Shown piece by piece: positions 1 to 9,472 of a stretch of DNA of 64,000 nt (position 1 is the stretch's first letter; the number at the start of each line of letters is the position of its first letter). The stretch is from positions 268,261 through 332,260 of the forward strand of contig NZ_FNOB01000002.1 in NCBI RefSeq assembly GCF_900106675.1, in the 5' to 3' direction. This stretch comes from Allgaiera indica (GTDB lineage Bacteria; Pseudomonadota; Alphaproteobacteria; Rhodobacterales; Rhodobacteraceae). The translations under genes were made by a program, and so were the position numbers. The notes beneath the pieces were generated by a model that did no database searches, was not told the origin of the DNA, and worked only from the letters and a program-made list of their open reading frames with translations.

Positions 1-2
1 TC

Positions 3-1982
3 CCGCTGCCGCCGATCCTGCTGGATTTCGGGCTGGCGATCTCTTTGTCGCTGTCGGTGCTGATCCTGATGGTCGCGCTGTGGATCCCGCGGCCCTTGGA
101 TTTCAACTCCTTCCCCACCATCCTGCTGATGGTGACGATGCTGCGGCTGTCGCTGAACATCTCCTCGACCCGGCTGATCCTGTCGCGCGGCCACACCGGC
201 CCGGACGCCGCCGGCGGCGTGATCGAGGGATTTTCACGCTTCATCGTCTCGGGCGATTTCGTCATCGGGATCGTGATCTTCGCGATCCTCGTGGTGATCA
301 ACTTCGTGGTCATCACCAAGGGCTCGACCCGGATCGCCGAGGTCTCGGCGCGCTTCTCGCTGGATGCGATGCCCGGCAAGCAGATGGCCATCGACGCCGA
401 CCTGGGCGCCGGACTGATCGACGAGACCGAAGCCCGCCGCCGCCGCAAGGAGCTGGAGGACGAAAGCGGGTTCTTCGGCGCGATGGACGGTGCGTCGAAA
501 TTCGTGCGCGGCGATGCGGTGGCCGGGCTGATCATTACCGGCATCAACATCGTCGGCGGCATCCTGATCGGCGTGGTGCAGCACGGGCTGACCATCAGCC
601 AGGCGATGACCAACTACACCACGCTGACCATCGGCGATGGGCTTGTCACCCAGATCCCGGCGCTGGTGGTGTCGCTGGCCGCGGGCCTGATCGTGACCAA
701 GGGCGGCACCGTGGGCGCGGCAAACGAGGCCGTACTGGGGCAGCTGTCGAACTTTCCCAAGGCGCTTTACATGGCGGCAGGGCTGCTCTTGGGCATCGGG
801 CTTCTGCCGGGCTTTCCGACGCTGGTCTTCCTGATGCTGGCCGCGCTGATGGGGGGTCTGGGCTACACGATGCAAAACCAGGCGCGCGCCCGCTTAGAGG
901 CCGACGCCCGCGCCGAGGCCGACGCCCGCGCCGCCAGTGCCGAGGGCGAGGAAACCACCCAGGACCTTTTGCATCTGGACGATCTGCGGCTGGAACTGGG
1001 CGCCGGGCTGGTGCCGCTGATCTCGTCCATCGACTCGGCGCTGCCGGGCAAGGTGAAAAGCCTGCGCAACCTGTTCATCAAGGATTTCGGCTTTGTCCTG
1101 CCCGCCGTGCGCATCAAGGACAACGCGGGCCTGCCGACCAACGGCTACGCGATCCTCGTGCAAGGCGTCGAGGTCGCCAGCGGCGAGGTCCGCCCGACCG
1201 CGATGATGGTGCTGAACCCCTCGGGAGAGCCGCTGGAGATCCCCGGCGAGGCAACCAAGGAACCCACCTTCGGGCTGTCCGCCCTGTGGATCGATCCGGC
1301 CCGGTCCGGCGAGGCCGAGCGTCAGGGCTATACCGTCGTCGACCCCGAAAGCGTGGTCACCACCCATATGACCGAGGTCATCAAGGAGCACATGCCCGAG
1401 CTTCTGACCTATGGCGCCACCCAGGATCTGATCAAGAAGCTCGACCACGACTATCAGAAGCTGGTCAGCGAAATCACCACGCCGCAGCCAGCGGTGCTGC
1501 TGCAACAGGTGCTGCAGGCGCTTCTGGCCGAGCGCGTGTCGATCCGCAATCTGCCGCTGATCGTCGAGGCGGTGGCCGAGGTCAGCGCGCGCAGCCAGAA
1601 CGTGGCGATGATCGCCGATCACGTGCGCGCGCGGCTGGCCAACCAGATCTGCAAGGCATTGACGGATCCGGCAGGCTTCGTGCCGGTGCTGGTGATGTCG
1701 GCGGCCTGGGAAAACGAATTCACCGAGGCCGTGCGGATCAACAACGGCGAGCGCAACCTTCTGATGTCGCCGCAAAGGGTGCAGGAATTCGTGATGGATG
1801 CGCGCAAGCTGATCCAGCAATTCGCGGCACGCGACGAATGGCCGGCGATCATGGTCAGCCCCGAGGTGCGCCACTTCGTGCGCTCGATGCTGGAACGTGT
1901 CAGCCCGATGACCCAGGTGATTTCCCACAACGAGATCCACCGCAAGGCCGCGCTGCGCACCCTTGGCACGATCGGGGAGTGA
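3..1982 (+). CDS. flhA: Flagellar type III export gate protein FlhA (5' end cut by window)
   Basis: FlhA forms the nonameric export-gate ring of the flagellar secretion system. The reading frame is already open at base 3 (PLPPILLDFGLAISLS), so the gene begins left of the window and about 660 codons are visible. The N-terminal half carries several hydrophobic helices and the conserved FHIPEP-type cytoplasmic loop (MPGKQMAIDADLGAGLIDE, then the RRRKE stretch). The C-terminal half is the soluble domain (EITTPQPAVLLQQVLQ, VSPEVRHFVRSML). It ends 4 bp before fliR. The visible length matches the usual ~690 aa minus a short N-terminus. Confidence 0.97.
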   Translation, partial: PLPPILLDFGLAISLSLSVLILMVALWIPRPLDFNSFPTILLMVTMLRLSLNISSTRLILSRGHTGPDAAGGVIEGFSRFIVSGDFVIGIVIFAILVVINFVVITKGSTRIAEVSARFSLDAMPGKQMAIDADLGAGLIDETEARRRRKELEDESGFFGAMDGASKFVRGDAVAGLIITGINIVGGILIGVVQHGLTISQAMTNYTTLTIGDGLVTQIPALVVSLAAGLIVTKGGTVGAANEAVLGQLSNFPKALYMAAGLLLGIGLLPGFPTLVFLMLAALMGGLGYTMQNQARARLEADARAEADARAASAEGEETTQDLLHLDDLRLELGAGLVPLISSIDSALPGKVKSLRNLFIKDFGFVLPAVRIKDNAGLPTNGYAILVQGVEVASGEVRPTAMMVLNPSGEPLEIPGEATKEPTFGLSALWIDPARSGEAERQGYTVVDPESVVTTHMTEVIKEHMPELLTYGATQDLIKKLDHDYQKLVSEITTPQPAVLLQQVLQALLAERVSIRNLPLIVEAVAEVSARSQNVAMIADHVRARLANQICKALTDPAGFVPVLVMSAAWENEFTEAVRINNGERNLLMSPQRVQEFVMDARKLIQQFAARDEWPAIMVSPEVRHFVRSMLERVSPMTQVISHNEIHRKAALRTLGTIGE

Positions 1983-1986
1983 CGCG

Positions 1987-2754
1987 ATGGGGCCGGGTTA
2001 CGGGCTGGAGGCCTTCGTCAGCGGCCAGGTGATGGGCTTCCTGCTGGTCGTCGCGCGGCTGGGCAGCGCGCTGGTCTTCATGCCGGGCTTCGGCGAAAGC
2101 TATGTCTTCGCGCGGGCCCGGCTGGCGCTGGCGCTGGTGATCTGCCTGGCGCTTTATCCCGCGACGCCGGTGCCGCCGATCCCGGCGGGCGATCTGGCGA
2201 TGGTGGCGCGGTTGATGGCGGCCGAGGTGACGGTGGGGCTGTGGATCGGGCTGGCGGCGCGGGCGATCTTTACCGCGCTGGAATTCGCCGGCGCCCAGAT
2301 CGGCCAGGTGTCGGGGCTGGCCAATGCCTTCGGGCCCAGCCTGGGCAGCTTCCAGGGCGCCACGATGGTGGCCACCTTCCTGCTGGTCGGCGGGCTGGCG
2401 GCGATGTTCGCCACCAACACTCATTACGTCATCATCCGGGCGCTGCTGTATTCCTACCAGGTGTTTCCCTTCGGCCAGCCGATCCTGGGCGACATGGCCA
2501 GCCAGATGGTGAAGGCCGTGCAGGCGAGCTTTTACATCGGGCTGACGCTGGCGGCGCCGTTTCTGGTGATGGGGATGATCCTGAACCTGGGCCTGGGGCT
2601 GGCGAACCGGATGATGCCCAACCTGCCGGTGTTCTTCGTCGCCGGATCGGTGCTGATCGGCGCGGGCTTTCTGATCCTTGCCGTCGCCGTGCCGTCGATG
2701 CTGCACACCTTCATGGACCGCTTCTCGCAGTGGTTCGGAAGCTTCGTCTTCTAG
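1987..2754 (+). CDS. fliR: Flagellar export protein FliR
   Basis: Membrane component of the FliPQR export core. The protein is 255 aa and strongly hydrophobic, with five to six predicted membrane segments and the conserved FMPGFGE and LANAFGPSLGSFQGATM stretches. I chose ATG 1987, four bases after the flhA stop. The frame is open upstream to 1963 but that part overlaps flhA and adds nothing conserved. It sits in the order flhA-fliR-flhB, usual for alphaproteobacteria. Confidence 0.95.
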   Translation: MGPGYGLEAFVSGQVMGFLLVVARLGSALVFMPGFGESYVFARARLALALVICLALYPATPVPPIPAGDLAMVARLMAAEVTVGLWIGLAARAIFTALEFAGAQIGQVSGLANAFGPSLGSFQGATMVATFLLVGGLAAMFATNTHYVIIRALLYSYQVFPFGQPILGDMASQMVKAVQASFYIGLTLAAPFLVMGMILNLGLGLANRMMPNLPVFFVAGSVLIGAGFLILAVAVPSMLHTFMDRFSQWFGSFVF

Positions 2755-2766
2755 GGGCGCGCGCGA

Positions 2767-3894
2767 ATGGCCGACGAAAACGACGACAAGAGTTCCAAGA
2801 CAGAGCAGCCGACCGAGAAGAAGCTGCGCGATGCGCGCAAGCAGGGCGATGTGCCGTCCTCGCGCGAGCCGGGCGCACTGATGGCGTTCTTCGCGCTGTT
2901 GCTGATCGTCGTGCTGGCGCTGCCGCAGATCGCGGGGCCGCTGGCCGGCGCGCTGTCGGGGGCTTTCGCGGCCGCCGGTCAGGTGCAGGTGGGCACCGGC
3001 CAGGCGGGGCTGTCGGACGTGGGCCACATCCTGCACGATCTGGCACTGTCGCTGGCGCGCCCGGTGCTGCCGATCCTGGGCGGCATCGCGCTGGCGGCGC
3101 TGTTTGGCGTGCTGATCCAGGGCGAGACGGTCGTGGCCGTCGATCGCATCCAGCCGAAACCCGACAAGATCTCTCCCCTTGCCGGGTTCAAGCGCCTCTT
3201 CGCCCCGACGGCCTTCGTCGAGTTCCTCAAGAGCGTGGCCAAGGTGCTGGTGATCGGCATGCTGGCGATCTGGTTCACCCGCGACGCGGTCACCGACATC
3301 TGGCAAGGCCCCGGCCTGCAGCCCGAGGCCCTGCCCGCCTATATCGGCCATTTCGCGGCACTTCTGCTGGCCGCCGCCTGCGCCTTCCTGCTGCCCGTTG
3401 CGCTGGCCGATATCATCTGGAAGCGGCTGTCGTGGCTGAAGAAGCAGCGCATGACGCTGAAGGAGTTGCGCGACGAGCACAAGGAACAGGAGGGCGATCC
3501 GCTGCTCAAGGGAAAGCGCCAGCAGATCCAGCGCAAACGGGCCCGCCAGCGCGCCGCGCAGGCGGTGCCCACGGCCAGCGTGATCCTGACCAACCCGACC
3601 CATTTCGCCGTGGCATTGCGCTATGAGATGGGCCGCGACACGGCCCCTGTCTGCGTCGCCAAGGGCACTGATCTGATGGCCCGCCACATCCGCGAACTGG
3701 CCCGGGCCCACGACGTGCCGGTGATCGAAAACAAGCCGCTTGCGCGCCTGCTGCACGCCAAGGTCGAGATCGATGAGGCCGTGCCGGTCGAACATTGGCA
3801 GGCGGTGGCCGAGATCATCGGCTATGTGCTGGACCTGCGCCGCAACATCCGCCGCAAGCCGCCCGAGGGATCGGAGCTGCGGCTGCCGGAATAG
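2767..3894 (+). CDS. flhB: Flagellar export switch protein FlhB
   Basis: FlhB is the substrate-specificity switch of flagellar export. At 375 aa it is the usual length. The N-terminus has the typical charged TEQPTEKKLRDARKQGDVPSSREP motif, followed by four membrane segments. The autocleavage motif NPTH is present within VILTNPTHFAVALRY. The C-terminal domain (PVIENKPLARLLHAKVEID) is intact, so it should self-process. It starts 12 bp after fliR and ends convergent to the minus-strand motE block. Confidence 0.97.
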   Translation: MADENDDKSSKTEQPTEKKLRDARKQGDVPSSREPGALMAFFALLLIVVLALPQIAGPLAGALSGAFAAAGQVQVGTGQAGLSDVGHILHDLALSLARPVLPILGGIALAALFGVLIQGETVVAVDRIQPKPDKISPLAGFKRLFAPTAFVEFLKSVAKVLVIGMLAIWFTRDAVTDIWQGPGLQPEALPAYIGHFAALLLAAACAFLLPVALADIIWKRLSWLKKQRMTLKELRDEHKEQEGDPLLKGKRQQIQRKRARQRAAQAVPTASVILTNPTHFAVALRYEMGRDTAPVCVAKGTDLMARHIRELARAHDVPVIENKPLARLLHAKVEIDEAVPVEHWQAVAEIIGYVLDLRRNIRRKPPEGSELRLPE

Positions 3895-3940
3895 CCGCCC
3901 ACCGTCAACGACGGGCCCGGCGCGGCGCGCGGCCGTGCGA

Positions 3941-4627
3941 TCAGTCGTTCAGCTTGACCCGCACGACATTCTGGTCTCCCGGCAGTTTCGCGCGTTCCAG
4001 AATGATCTTCGACACCGCGCGCACCCGGTCGGGCGCCATCTGGGCCATGATCGGCGCGGCCTTGCGTTCGTTCATCGTCGACAGGACCATCACGGTCACT
4101 TCAAGATCCGAACTGTTCAAAATCGCGGCGGCATCTTGCGGCTTCATCGTCTGATATAGCTTCACCAGCCGCTCCAGATCGGCGTCATGCGCCGCGGTTG
4201 CCTTCTTCAGCAGCCCCGCGACCTCTGCCTTCAGCGCCTTCAGGCGCTGGGTCTCGGTATCAACCCCCTGACGCGCGAGAGAAAGCTTCGCCTCGCGGGC
4301 GGCCAGCGCTGCCTTCTGGCGGTCGATCAGCGCGCGCTCTTGCTGAAAGGATTGCAAGATCTCCTCGGGCGTCTGGCACTTCGCCGGCGCCGAAGGTGCC
4401 ACGGCCGTCGCGGCGGGAACCACGGCCTCTGCCTTGGCTGGCTGCCCCCCCGCCTTGGCCGCCGCAGCAGCCGGGGCGGGGGCCGAAGCAGGGGCCGAGG
4501 CCGCGGCCAGGATCAGCCGCGCCGGTGCCGTGTCTTGCCGTGCGATGGGCAGGCTGGTCGCGGCTTTCGCGGCCCCCGCCACCGCCAACAGGCCGATCAT
4601 CAGCTTGAAGGGCGTGACCGTCACCAT
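3941..4627 (-). CDS. motE: MotE-family flagellar protein (MgtE N-domain-like)
   Basis: A 228-aa protein with an N-terminal hydrophobic signal/anchor (residues ~5-25), a low-complexity Ala/Pro linker, a coiled coil (~90-150) and a C-terminal MgtE_N-like repeat domain (LYQTMKPQDAAAILNSSDLEVTVMVLSTMNERKAAPIMAQM). This architecture matches MotE of rhizobia, a periplasmic chaperone for the motility protein MotC. It overlaps the upstream DUF6468 gene by 7 bp and is the last gene of the fliL-fliM-DUF6468 unit. The partner is not certain here; the solenoid protein at 22228-24102 is one candidate. Confidence 0.8.
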   Translation of the reverse strand: MVTVTPFKLMIGLLAVAGAAKAATSLPIARQDTAPARLILAAASAPASAPAPAAAAAKAGGQPAKAEAVVPAATAVAPSAPAKCQTPEEILQSFQQERALIDRQKAALAAREAKLSLARQGVDTETQRLKALKAEVAGLLKKATAAHDADLERLVKLYQTMKPQDAAAILNSSDLEVTVMVLSTMNERKAAPIMAQMAPDRVRAVSKIILERAKLPGDQNVVRVKLND

Positions 4628-5010
4628 TGCCCTGCGGCCTCGCCGCGCGCGGTGCGGCTGCGCTCGAAAAAGCTTTTGACCAGGTCGGATTTGCCGGTCA
4701 GCCGGGTCATCCCCGCGACCGGACGCCGGCGCACGGATGAAAACGAGACCGGCGCCACCGCGTCACGCAGCGCCGCGGCTTCGGCGACGGTGGCTTCGGC
4801 GGCGCCGCGCAGGGCCTCGTCGGTGGCGCCCTTCAACTCGGCCACCGATTGTTCCGACTTGTCCACCGCCGCGGAAAACGCAGCCACCATCGGCCCCAGT
4901 TCCTGCAACGCGTCCATCAGCCGTGCCACCCGGCGCGACAACAGCATCGCATAGCCCATCACACCGGCCAGCAGGACAAGGATCAAGAGGTTAGTCGCCA
5001 AGGAGATCAT
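4621..5010 (-). CDS. DUF6468-type flagellar-locus membrane protein
   Basis: A 129-aa protein with one N-terminal membrane helix (LLILVLLAGVMGYAMLL) followed by a helical, probably coiled-coil segment (LMDALQELGPMVAAFSAAVDKSEQSVAELKGATDEA). This is the pattern of the small DUF6468 proteins that sit next to fliM in alphaproteobacterial flagellar clusters; their function is not established. It overlaps fliM by 20 bp upstream and motE by 7 bp downstream, which implies translational coupling. Confidence 0.75.
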   Translation of the reverse strand: MISLATNLLILVLLAGVMGYAMLLSRRVARLMDALQELGPMVAAFSAAVDKSEQSVAELKGATDEALRGAAEATVAEAAALRDAVAPVSFSSVRRRPVAGMTRLTGKSDLVKSFFERSRTARGEAAGQW

Positions 5011-5935
5011 AGTTCAATCCTTCCCGTCCATGAAGATCTTCGGTTACCCGCACCGCGGCCGACCCGTTCTGCCGCTTGCCCATGACGCCCTGGAACATCT
5101 CGATCCCGGCGCATAGCATCGTCACCGGCTGGTCGTCCGACAGCCGCAGGTCGATCGTGTCGCCGACCTTCCAGCCCAGCACCTCGGCCATCGGAAAGCT
5201 GCGTTCGTGCAACTGCGCGGTCAGGCTGATTGTGGAATGTTCGATCCGGTCGGTGAAATGGCTACGCCAGGCGTCATCGCCGCCCAGGCGCTCGCCATAG
5301 AACACCTTGGTCAGCTTGCGCTTGACCGGGTCCAGCGTGCCATAGGGCAGCACCAGCGCGATCTTGCCGCGGCTGGCCTCGAACACCACGTCGATCTGCA
5401 TCAGCACCGCCGGGCTGGAGGGCTGGGCGATGATCGCGAATTGCGGGTTCACCTCCATCCGCTCTACCTTCAGCTCGACCTCGGCGACCTGATGCAGCGC
5501 CTCGGCCAGATCCTTCAGCACCACTTCGGCAAGCCGCTGGCCCATGCGGCGCTCGATCGAGGTGAAGCCGCGCTCGACCGGGCGCGAGGTGATGCGCTCG
5601 GCCCGCCCGCCCAGCATCAATTCCAGCGCCGAAAAGACGAAATCGCCGTCCATCGACACCAGGACATGCCCGCCCCAGGGCGTCGCCTGGCAGACCGCCA
5701 GCATCCCGTGCCGTGGCAGCGCGGCCATCGCATCACCGTAGGAGGCATATCTGAAATCGCGCATCTTGGCCTCGGCCACCGAGGCCGTCAGCGTCTTGAA
5801 GGACGAGGTCAAGGACAGCACCATCCGCTCGGCGATCACCTCGAGCATCGGCAGCGACTCATAGTTCAGCGTCGCGCGCCGGATCAGCTCTTCCTCAAGA
5901 TGCGCCTCGGCGGTGGAAGGGGCGGTGTCGCTCAT
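4991..5935 (-). CDS. fliM: Flagellar motor switch protein FliM
   Basis: FliM is the C-ring switch protein that binds CheY-P. At 314 aa it shows the CheC-like middle domain (ALPRHGMLAVCQATPWGGHVLVSMDGDFVFSALELMLGG) and a C-terminal SpoA domain (FPMAEVLGWKVGDTIDLRLSDDQPVTMLCAGIEMFQGVMGKRQNGSAAVRV). The start ATG overlaps the fliL stop by 4 bp. The N-terminal region ahead of the CheC domain is rich in Glu and Ala, and no clear CheY-binding LSQxEID motif is visible. Confidence 0.95.
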   Translation of the reverse strand: MSDTAPSTAEAHLEEELIRRATLNYESLPMLEVIAERMVLSLTSSFKTLTASVAEAKMRDFRYASYGDAMAALPRHGMLAVCQATPWGGHVLVSMDGDFVFSALELMLGGRAERITSRPVERGFTSIERRMGQRLAEVVLKDLAEALHQVAEVELKVERMEVNPQFAIIAQPSSPAVLMQIDVVFEASRGKIALVLPYGTLDPVKRKLTKVFYGERLGGDDAWRSHFTDRIEHSTISLTAQLHERSFPMAEVLGWKVGDTIDLRLSDDQPVTMLCAGIEMFQGVMGKRQNGSAAVRVTEDLHGREGLNYDLLGD

Positions 5936-6492
5936 TGCATCACCAGATCGACGATCAGGAATTCCTGCGGCGCGTCGTTGCCGACCACGGCGCGCGCGCG
6001 TTTCAAAAGCTCGGCCTTGAGCAGGAAAAGCCCGTCCGACCCGCGCAGATCGGCCTCATGCAACTGGCGCAGATAGGACAGGATTGCCTCGCGCAGATAG
6101 GGTTTCTTCTTCTCCATCAACGAGTTGTTCTTCTTGGGGTCGGCATAGGTCATGTCGAAGCGGATCTTCATCAGCCGTTCGGTCGGCTGGCCGCTGGCCG
6201 AACTGCCGGAAACATTCACCACGATATCCTTGAAATCCAGCGTCCCCGACACCGCCTCATCCGCCGCGGCCGCACCTGCGCCGCCGTGGCCCGCATCGGC
6301 CGCGACCTTCGCGCCGGGTCGGCCGGCCTGGTCCGTCGCCGCAGCGTCGCGCCCCGCAAGACCCAGCCAGGCCCCCCCCGCAAGCGCCACCACGCTCAGC
6401 CCCAGCGCCAGCAGGATCAGCCCCCGGCGGCGGCCGAGAAAGCCGTCTCGACCCTGGGGCTCTTGATCTTCGTTGGCGGCGGCATCAACCAT
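5932..6492 (-). CDS. fliL: Flagellar basal-body protein FliL
   Basis: FliL is a single-pass stator-associated protein. The 186-aa product has a short cytoplasmic tail, one membrane helix (GLILLALGLSVVALAGGAWLGL) and a periplasmic domain ending ARAVVGNDAPQEFLIVDLVMQ. I chose ATG 6492 (MVDAAANEDQE); the frame is open further upstream to 6555 but that part lies in AT-rich promoter DNA and has no family-like sequence. It is the first gene of the minus-strand unit fliL-fliM-DUF6468-motE and is divergent from fliF. Confidence 0.92.
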   Translation of the reverse strand: MVDAAANEDQEPQGRDGFLGRRRGLILLALGLSVVALAGGAWLGLAGRDAAATDQAGRPGAKVAADAGHGGAGAAAADEAVSGTLDFKDIVVNVSGSSASGQPTERLMKIRFDMTYADPKKNNSLMEKKKPYLREAILSYLRQLHEADLRGSDGLFLLKAELLKRARAVVGNDAPQEFLIVDLVMQ

Positions 6493-6619
6493 GGCTTTGC
6501 TTACTGTCCTTACCAATTGACCACAATATTTCCCCCGAAAGCCAATTCGATGCAAGCATAAACTTAATCTTTACTTTCTTTACAAGGATAGATTATGATG
6601 AATTCATGCAGAAGATCCA
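6493..6619. promoter_or_regulatory. Divergent fliL/fliF promoter region
   Basis: This 127-bp AT-rich gap separates divergent flagellar operons. It contains TTAATCTTTACTTTC (about 6564-6578), which resembles a CtrA box but matches well in only one half. No clear sigma-54 or sigma-28 promoter is visible. Confidence 0.4.
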
Positions 6620-8374
6620 ATGAATGGCGGCACCGTGAAGCAGATCATCGACAATCTTCGCGCGCTCGGCCCTCGGCGGCTGATGATCCTGGGGGGCGCC
6701 GGGTTAGCCGGGGTGGTATCGTTGCTGTTCGGCCTGTCGCTGCTGACGGCGCCGGATTACACCACGCTTTACAGTCAGTTGTCGCCGGCCTCGGCGGCCT
6801 CGATGGTCGATGCGCTCGACAAGGCGGGGATCACCAACCAGGTCAGCGCCGACGGCGCCAGCGTGCGGGTGCCGCGCCCGGACGTGGCGCGCGCGCGCAT
6901 GGCGCTGGCCGAAAAGGGGCTGCCCTCGGACGGCGAGCCAGGCTGGGAGATCTTCGACAATTCCTCGGGCCTGGGCATGAACAGTTTCATGCAGCACATC
7001 AACCGCTTGCGCGCGATGGAAGGAGAGTTGGCCCGCTCGATCCAGACGCTCGACGGGATCCAGAGCGCGCGGGTGCATCTGGTGCTGCCCGACCGCCAGG
7101 CCTTTGCGCGTACGGCGCCCGAGCCCAGCGCCTCGGTGATCGTGCGGGCGGCGGCGGGGCATACCGTCAGCCGGCGTCAGGCGCTGGCGATCCGCAACCT
7201 GATCGCCGCCGCGGTGGCCGAGATGTCCCCGGGCCGCGTCACCGTGCTGTCGGCGCGCGGCGACACGATCCTGGCCGAGGACAGCGGCAGCGACAACGCC
7301 GCCTCGCTGGAGGGGTCGAAATCCGCGATCGAGGACCGGATGGCGCGCAATATCGAGCAGATCCTGTCCGCCCGGGTCGGCGCGGGCAACGCGCGGGTGC
7401 AGGTTTCGGTCAGCCTGGACCATTCGCGCAATGTCGTGGTCAGCCAAAGCTACAACCCCGATCAGCAGGTGGTGCGCTCGACCAGCACCAGCCAGGCCAA
7501 GGCGCAGGATAGCAAATCCGGCGGCCAGGTCGGCGTGGGCGCCAATCTGCCGCCGGCGCTGCAGGGACCGCAAAGCGCCACCGGCAATACCAATGCCTCG
7601 TCGAAGACAAACGAATCGACGACCTACGAGATCGGCTCGACCCGGTCCGAGACGACGACCGAGGCGGGGGCAGTCCAGCGGGTTTCGGTCGCGGTGCTGG
7701 TGAACGGCATCTACGACGTGGGCAAGGACGGCAAGGTCACCTACAAGCCGCGATCGGCCGAAGAGATCGCGCGCCTCAAGACGCTGGTGGAATCGGCGAT
7801 CGGGTACCAGGCCAAGCGCGGCGATTCCGTTTCCGTCGAAAGCCTGCGGTTCATGGATTACTCGATGGATGTGGGGGAACCGGTCGGCCCGACCCTGATG
7901 CAGCGGCTTTCGAACAATTCGGTGGCGATCCTGCGCTGGCTGCTGGGGCTGGCGGTGGTGGCGCTGGCGCTGATCTTCGGCGTGCGCCCGATGCTGGCCG
8001 CACTGAAGGAACGCTCCGCCCATGCCGGCGACCCGGCCCAGGCGGCGGCCTTGTCGGCCCCCGATGCCCGCCCCGCCCTGCCCGGCGTCGCCGCCGCGCC
8101 AGCGCAGCACAAGGACGGCGCGGGCGCCGCCGCACACCCCGTGCCGGCAACCCCCAACGCCACGGTCGACGCCGCGCGCACCCTGCCCGCGCCGCATATG
8201 CCCAACCTCGCCGGCCTCGACCCCGAGGAAGACGAATTCATGGGGGCGCTGGCGGTGCACGGCAACAAGCTCAAGCGCCGCGTCGACGCAATCCGCCGTT
8301 TCGTCGATGACGATCCGACCGAGGCGATGAAGGTCCTGCGCGGCTGGCTGGCAGAGGAGGTCCCGGCGAAATGA
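6620..8374 (+). CDS. fliF: Flagellar MS-ring protein FliF
   Basis: FliF forms the MS ring. The 584-aa product has an N-terminal membrane helix (~25-45), the YscJ-type domain (LTAPDYTTLYSQLSPASAASMVDALDKAGI and LPSDGEPGWEIFDNSSGLGMNSFMQHINRLRAMEGELARSIQTLDGIQSARVHLVLP), a second membrane helix near 440 (LRWLLGLAVVALALIFGVRPML) and a C-terminal FliG-binding tail (EEDEFMGALAVHGNKLKRRVDAIRRFVDDDPTEAMKVLRGWLAEE). It begins a plus-strand operon with fliH, fliN, fliP and fliG and overlaps fliH by 4 bp. Confidence 0.97.
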   Translation: MNGGTVKQIIDNLRALGPRRLMILGGAGLAGVVSLLFGLSLLTAPDYTTLYSQLSPASAASMVDALDKAGITNQVSADGASVRVPRPDVARARMALAEKGLPSDGEPGWEIFDNSSGLGMNSFMQHINRLRAMEGELARSIQTLDGIQSARVHLVLPDRQAFARTAPEPSASVIVRAAAGHTVSRRQALAIRNLIAAAVAEMSPGRVTVLSARGDTILAEDSGSDNAASLEGSKSAIEDRMARNIEQILSARVGAGNARVQVSVSLDHSRNVVVSQSYNPDQQVVRSTSTSQAKAQDSKSGGQVGVGANLPPALQGPQSATGNTNASSKTNESTTYEIGSTRSETTTEAGAVQRVSVAVLVNGIYDVGKDGKVTYKPRSAEEIARLKTLVESAIGYQAKRGDSVSVESLRFMDYSMDVGEPVGPTLMQRLSNNSVAILRWLLGLAVVALALIFGVRPMLAALKERSAHAGDPAQAAALSAPDARPALPGVAAAPAQHKDGAGAAAHPVPATPNATVDAARTLPAPHMPNLAGLDPEEDEFMGALAVHGNKLKRRVDAIRRFVDDDPTEAMKVLRGWLAEEVPAK

Positions 8375-9072
8375 ATTCCGTCTATCACCGAGATTTCGAC
8401 GCGGAACTGGAAGAAGAGGCCCGCGCCGCCGCCCGCGCCCGGGCCGCGATCTACACCTCGGACGATCTGTCCGCCGCCGCCGAATCCGCCGCCCGCATCG
8501 CGCATGAGCGCGGCCTAGCCGAAGGCCATGCCGCGGGCGAGGCCGAGGCGCTGGGTCGGATCGAGGCCCGCCGTGCCGCCGCGCTGGAGGCACTGACGCC
8601 CAAGCTCGACCGGATGCTGGCCGACCGGCTGTCGCATCGCACGGCGCTGGAAGGGCAGCTTCTGGATTTCGCGCTGTCGGTCTGCGAGCGCGTGTTTCCC
8701 GAATTCATCGCCCAGCGGTCGGCCGCCGCCGCGGCCGAGGAGATCCGCCGCCTGATCGGCCTGGCGCTTGGCCGGCCGCGGCTGCGGATCCGGCTTTCGC
8801 CGGTCACCCGCGACCTGATGGCGCCGGAACTGGAAGCGCTGACTGCCGGGCGCCTGGGCGCCGACCAGACCGAGATCGTCGCCGATCCCTCGCTTGCGCC
8901 GGGCAATGCCCATGTCTCGTGGGAGGACGGCTTTGCCGAATACAGCTACGCCGATGTCTGCGACGCGATCCTGGATGCGCTGAAGGACGCGGCGGCGCTG
9001 CTGGCCCCGGCGGTCGGCGGCGCGGCCTCGGCCTCGGCCCCCGAAACCACCATGTCCAAGAAGGCCACCTGA
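8371..9072 (+). CDS. fliH: FliH-like flagellar export/ATPase regulator
   Basis: A 233-aa, strongly helical Ala/Glu-rich protein. It has a repeated small-xxx-small segment (AAESAARIAHERGLAEGHAAGEAEALGRIEARRAAALEAL) typical of FliH, and a C-terminal stretch resembling the FliH/HrpE domain (RPRLRIRLSPVTRDLMAPELEAL, NAHVSWEDGFAEYSYADVCDAI). The order fliF-fliH-fliN-fliP is that of other alphaproteobacteria. Sequence conservation of FliH is weak, so the call also rests on position. Its stop overlaps the fliN start (TGATG). Confidence 0.8.
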   Translation: MNSVYHRDFDAELEEEARAAARARAAIYTSDDLSAAAESAARIAHERGLAEGHAAGEAEALGRIEARRAAALEALTPKLDRMLADRLSHRTALEGQLLDFALSVCERVFPEFIAQRSAAAAAEEIRRLIGLALGRPRLRIRLSPVTRDLMAPELEALTAGRLGADQTEIVADPSLAPGNAHVSWEDGFAEYSYADVCDAILDALKDAAALLAPAVGGAASASAPETTMSKKAT

Positions 9073-9467
9073 TGTCCGAAACAGATCCGACCCAACCCGC
9101 CGCGCCGGGCGCTGATCCCGCCGCCGCTGCCGCCGCCGCGCCCCACGACGGCGCGGCCGAGACGGTGATCGAGACCATGGTCAACGCCCAGACCGCCGAG
9201 GCCGGCGGCCACAACATCAACGCGATGCTGAACGTGGGCCTGAACGTGCAGATCGTGCTGGGCCATGCACGGATGCCGATCTCGCAGCTTCTCAGCCTGT
9301 CGCGGGGTTCGGTGATCGAGCTGGACAAGAAGATCGGCGAACCGGTGGACGTGATGATCAATGACCGCCTGGTGGCGCGCGGCGATCTGGTCAAGGTGGG
9401 CGAGAACCGCATCGGCGTGACCCTGACCGAGATCGTCAAGGATTACGTCAGCAAGCGGGCCGGCTGA
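9072..9467 (+). CDS. fliN: Flagellar motor switch protein FliN
   Basis: A 131-aa C-ring protein. An Ala-rich N-terminal tail is followed by the SpoA domain (LNVGLNVQIVLGHARMPISQLLSLSRGSVIELDKKIGEPVDVMINDRLVARGDLVKVGENRIGVTLTEIV), which is complete. The true start is ATG 9072, overlapping the fliH stop by one base; the frame is open to 8919 but that part lies within fliH. fliP begins 5 bp downstream. Confidence 0.95.
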   Translation: MSETDPTQPAAPGADPAAAAAAAPHDGAAETVIETMVNAQTAEAGGHNINAMLNVGLNVQIVLGHARMPISQLLSLSRGSVIELDKKIGEPVDVMINDRLVARGDLVKVGENRIGVTLTEIVKDYVSKRAG

Positions 9468-9472
9468 TCGCG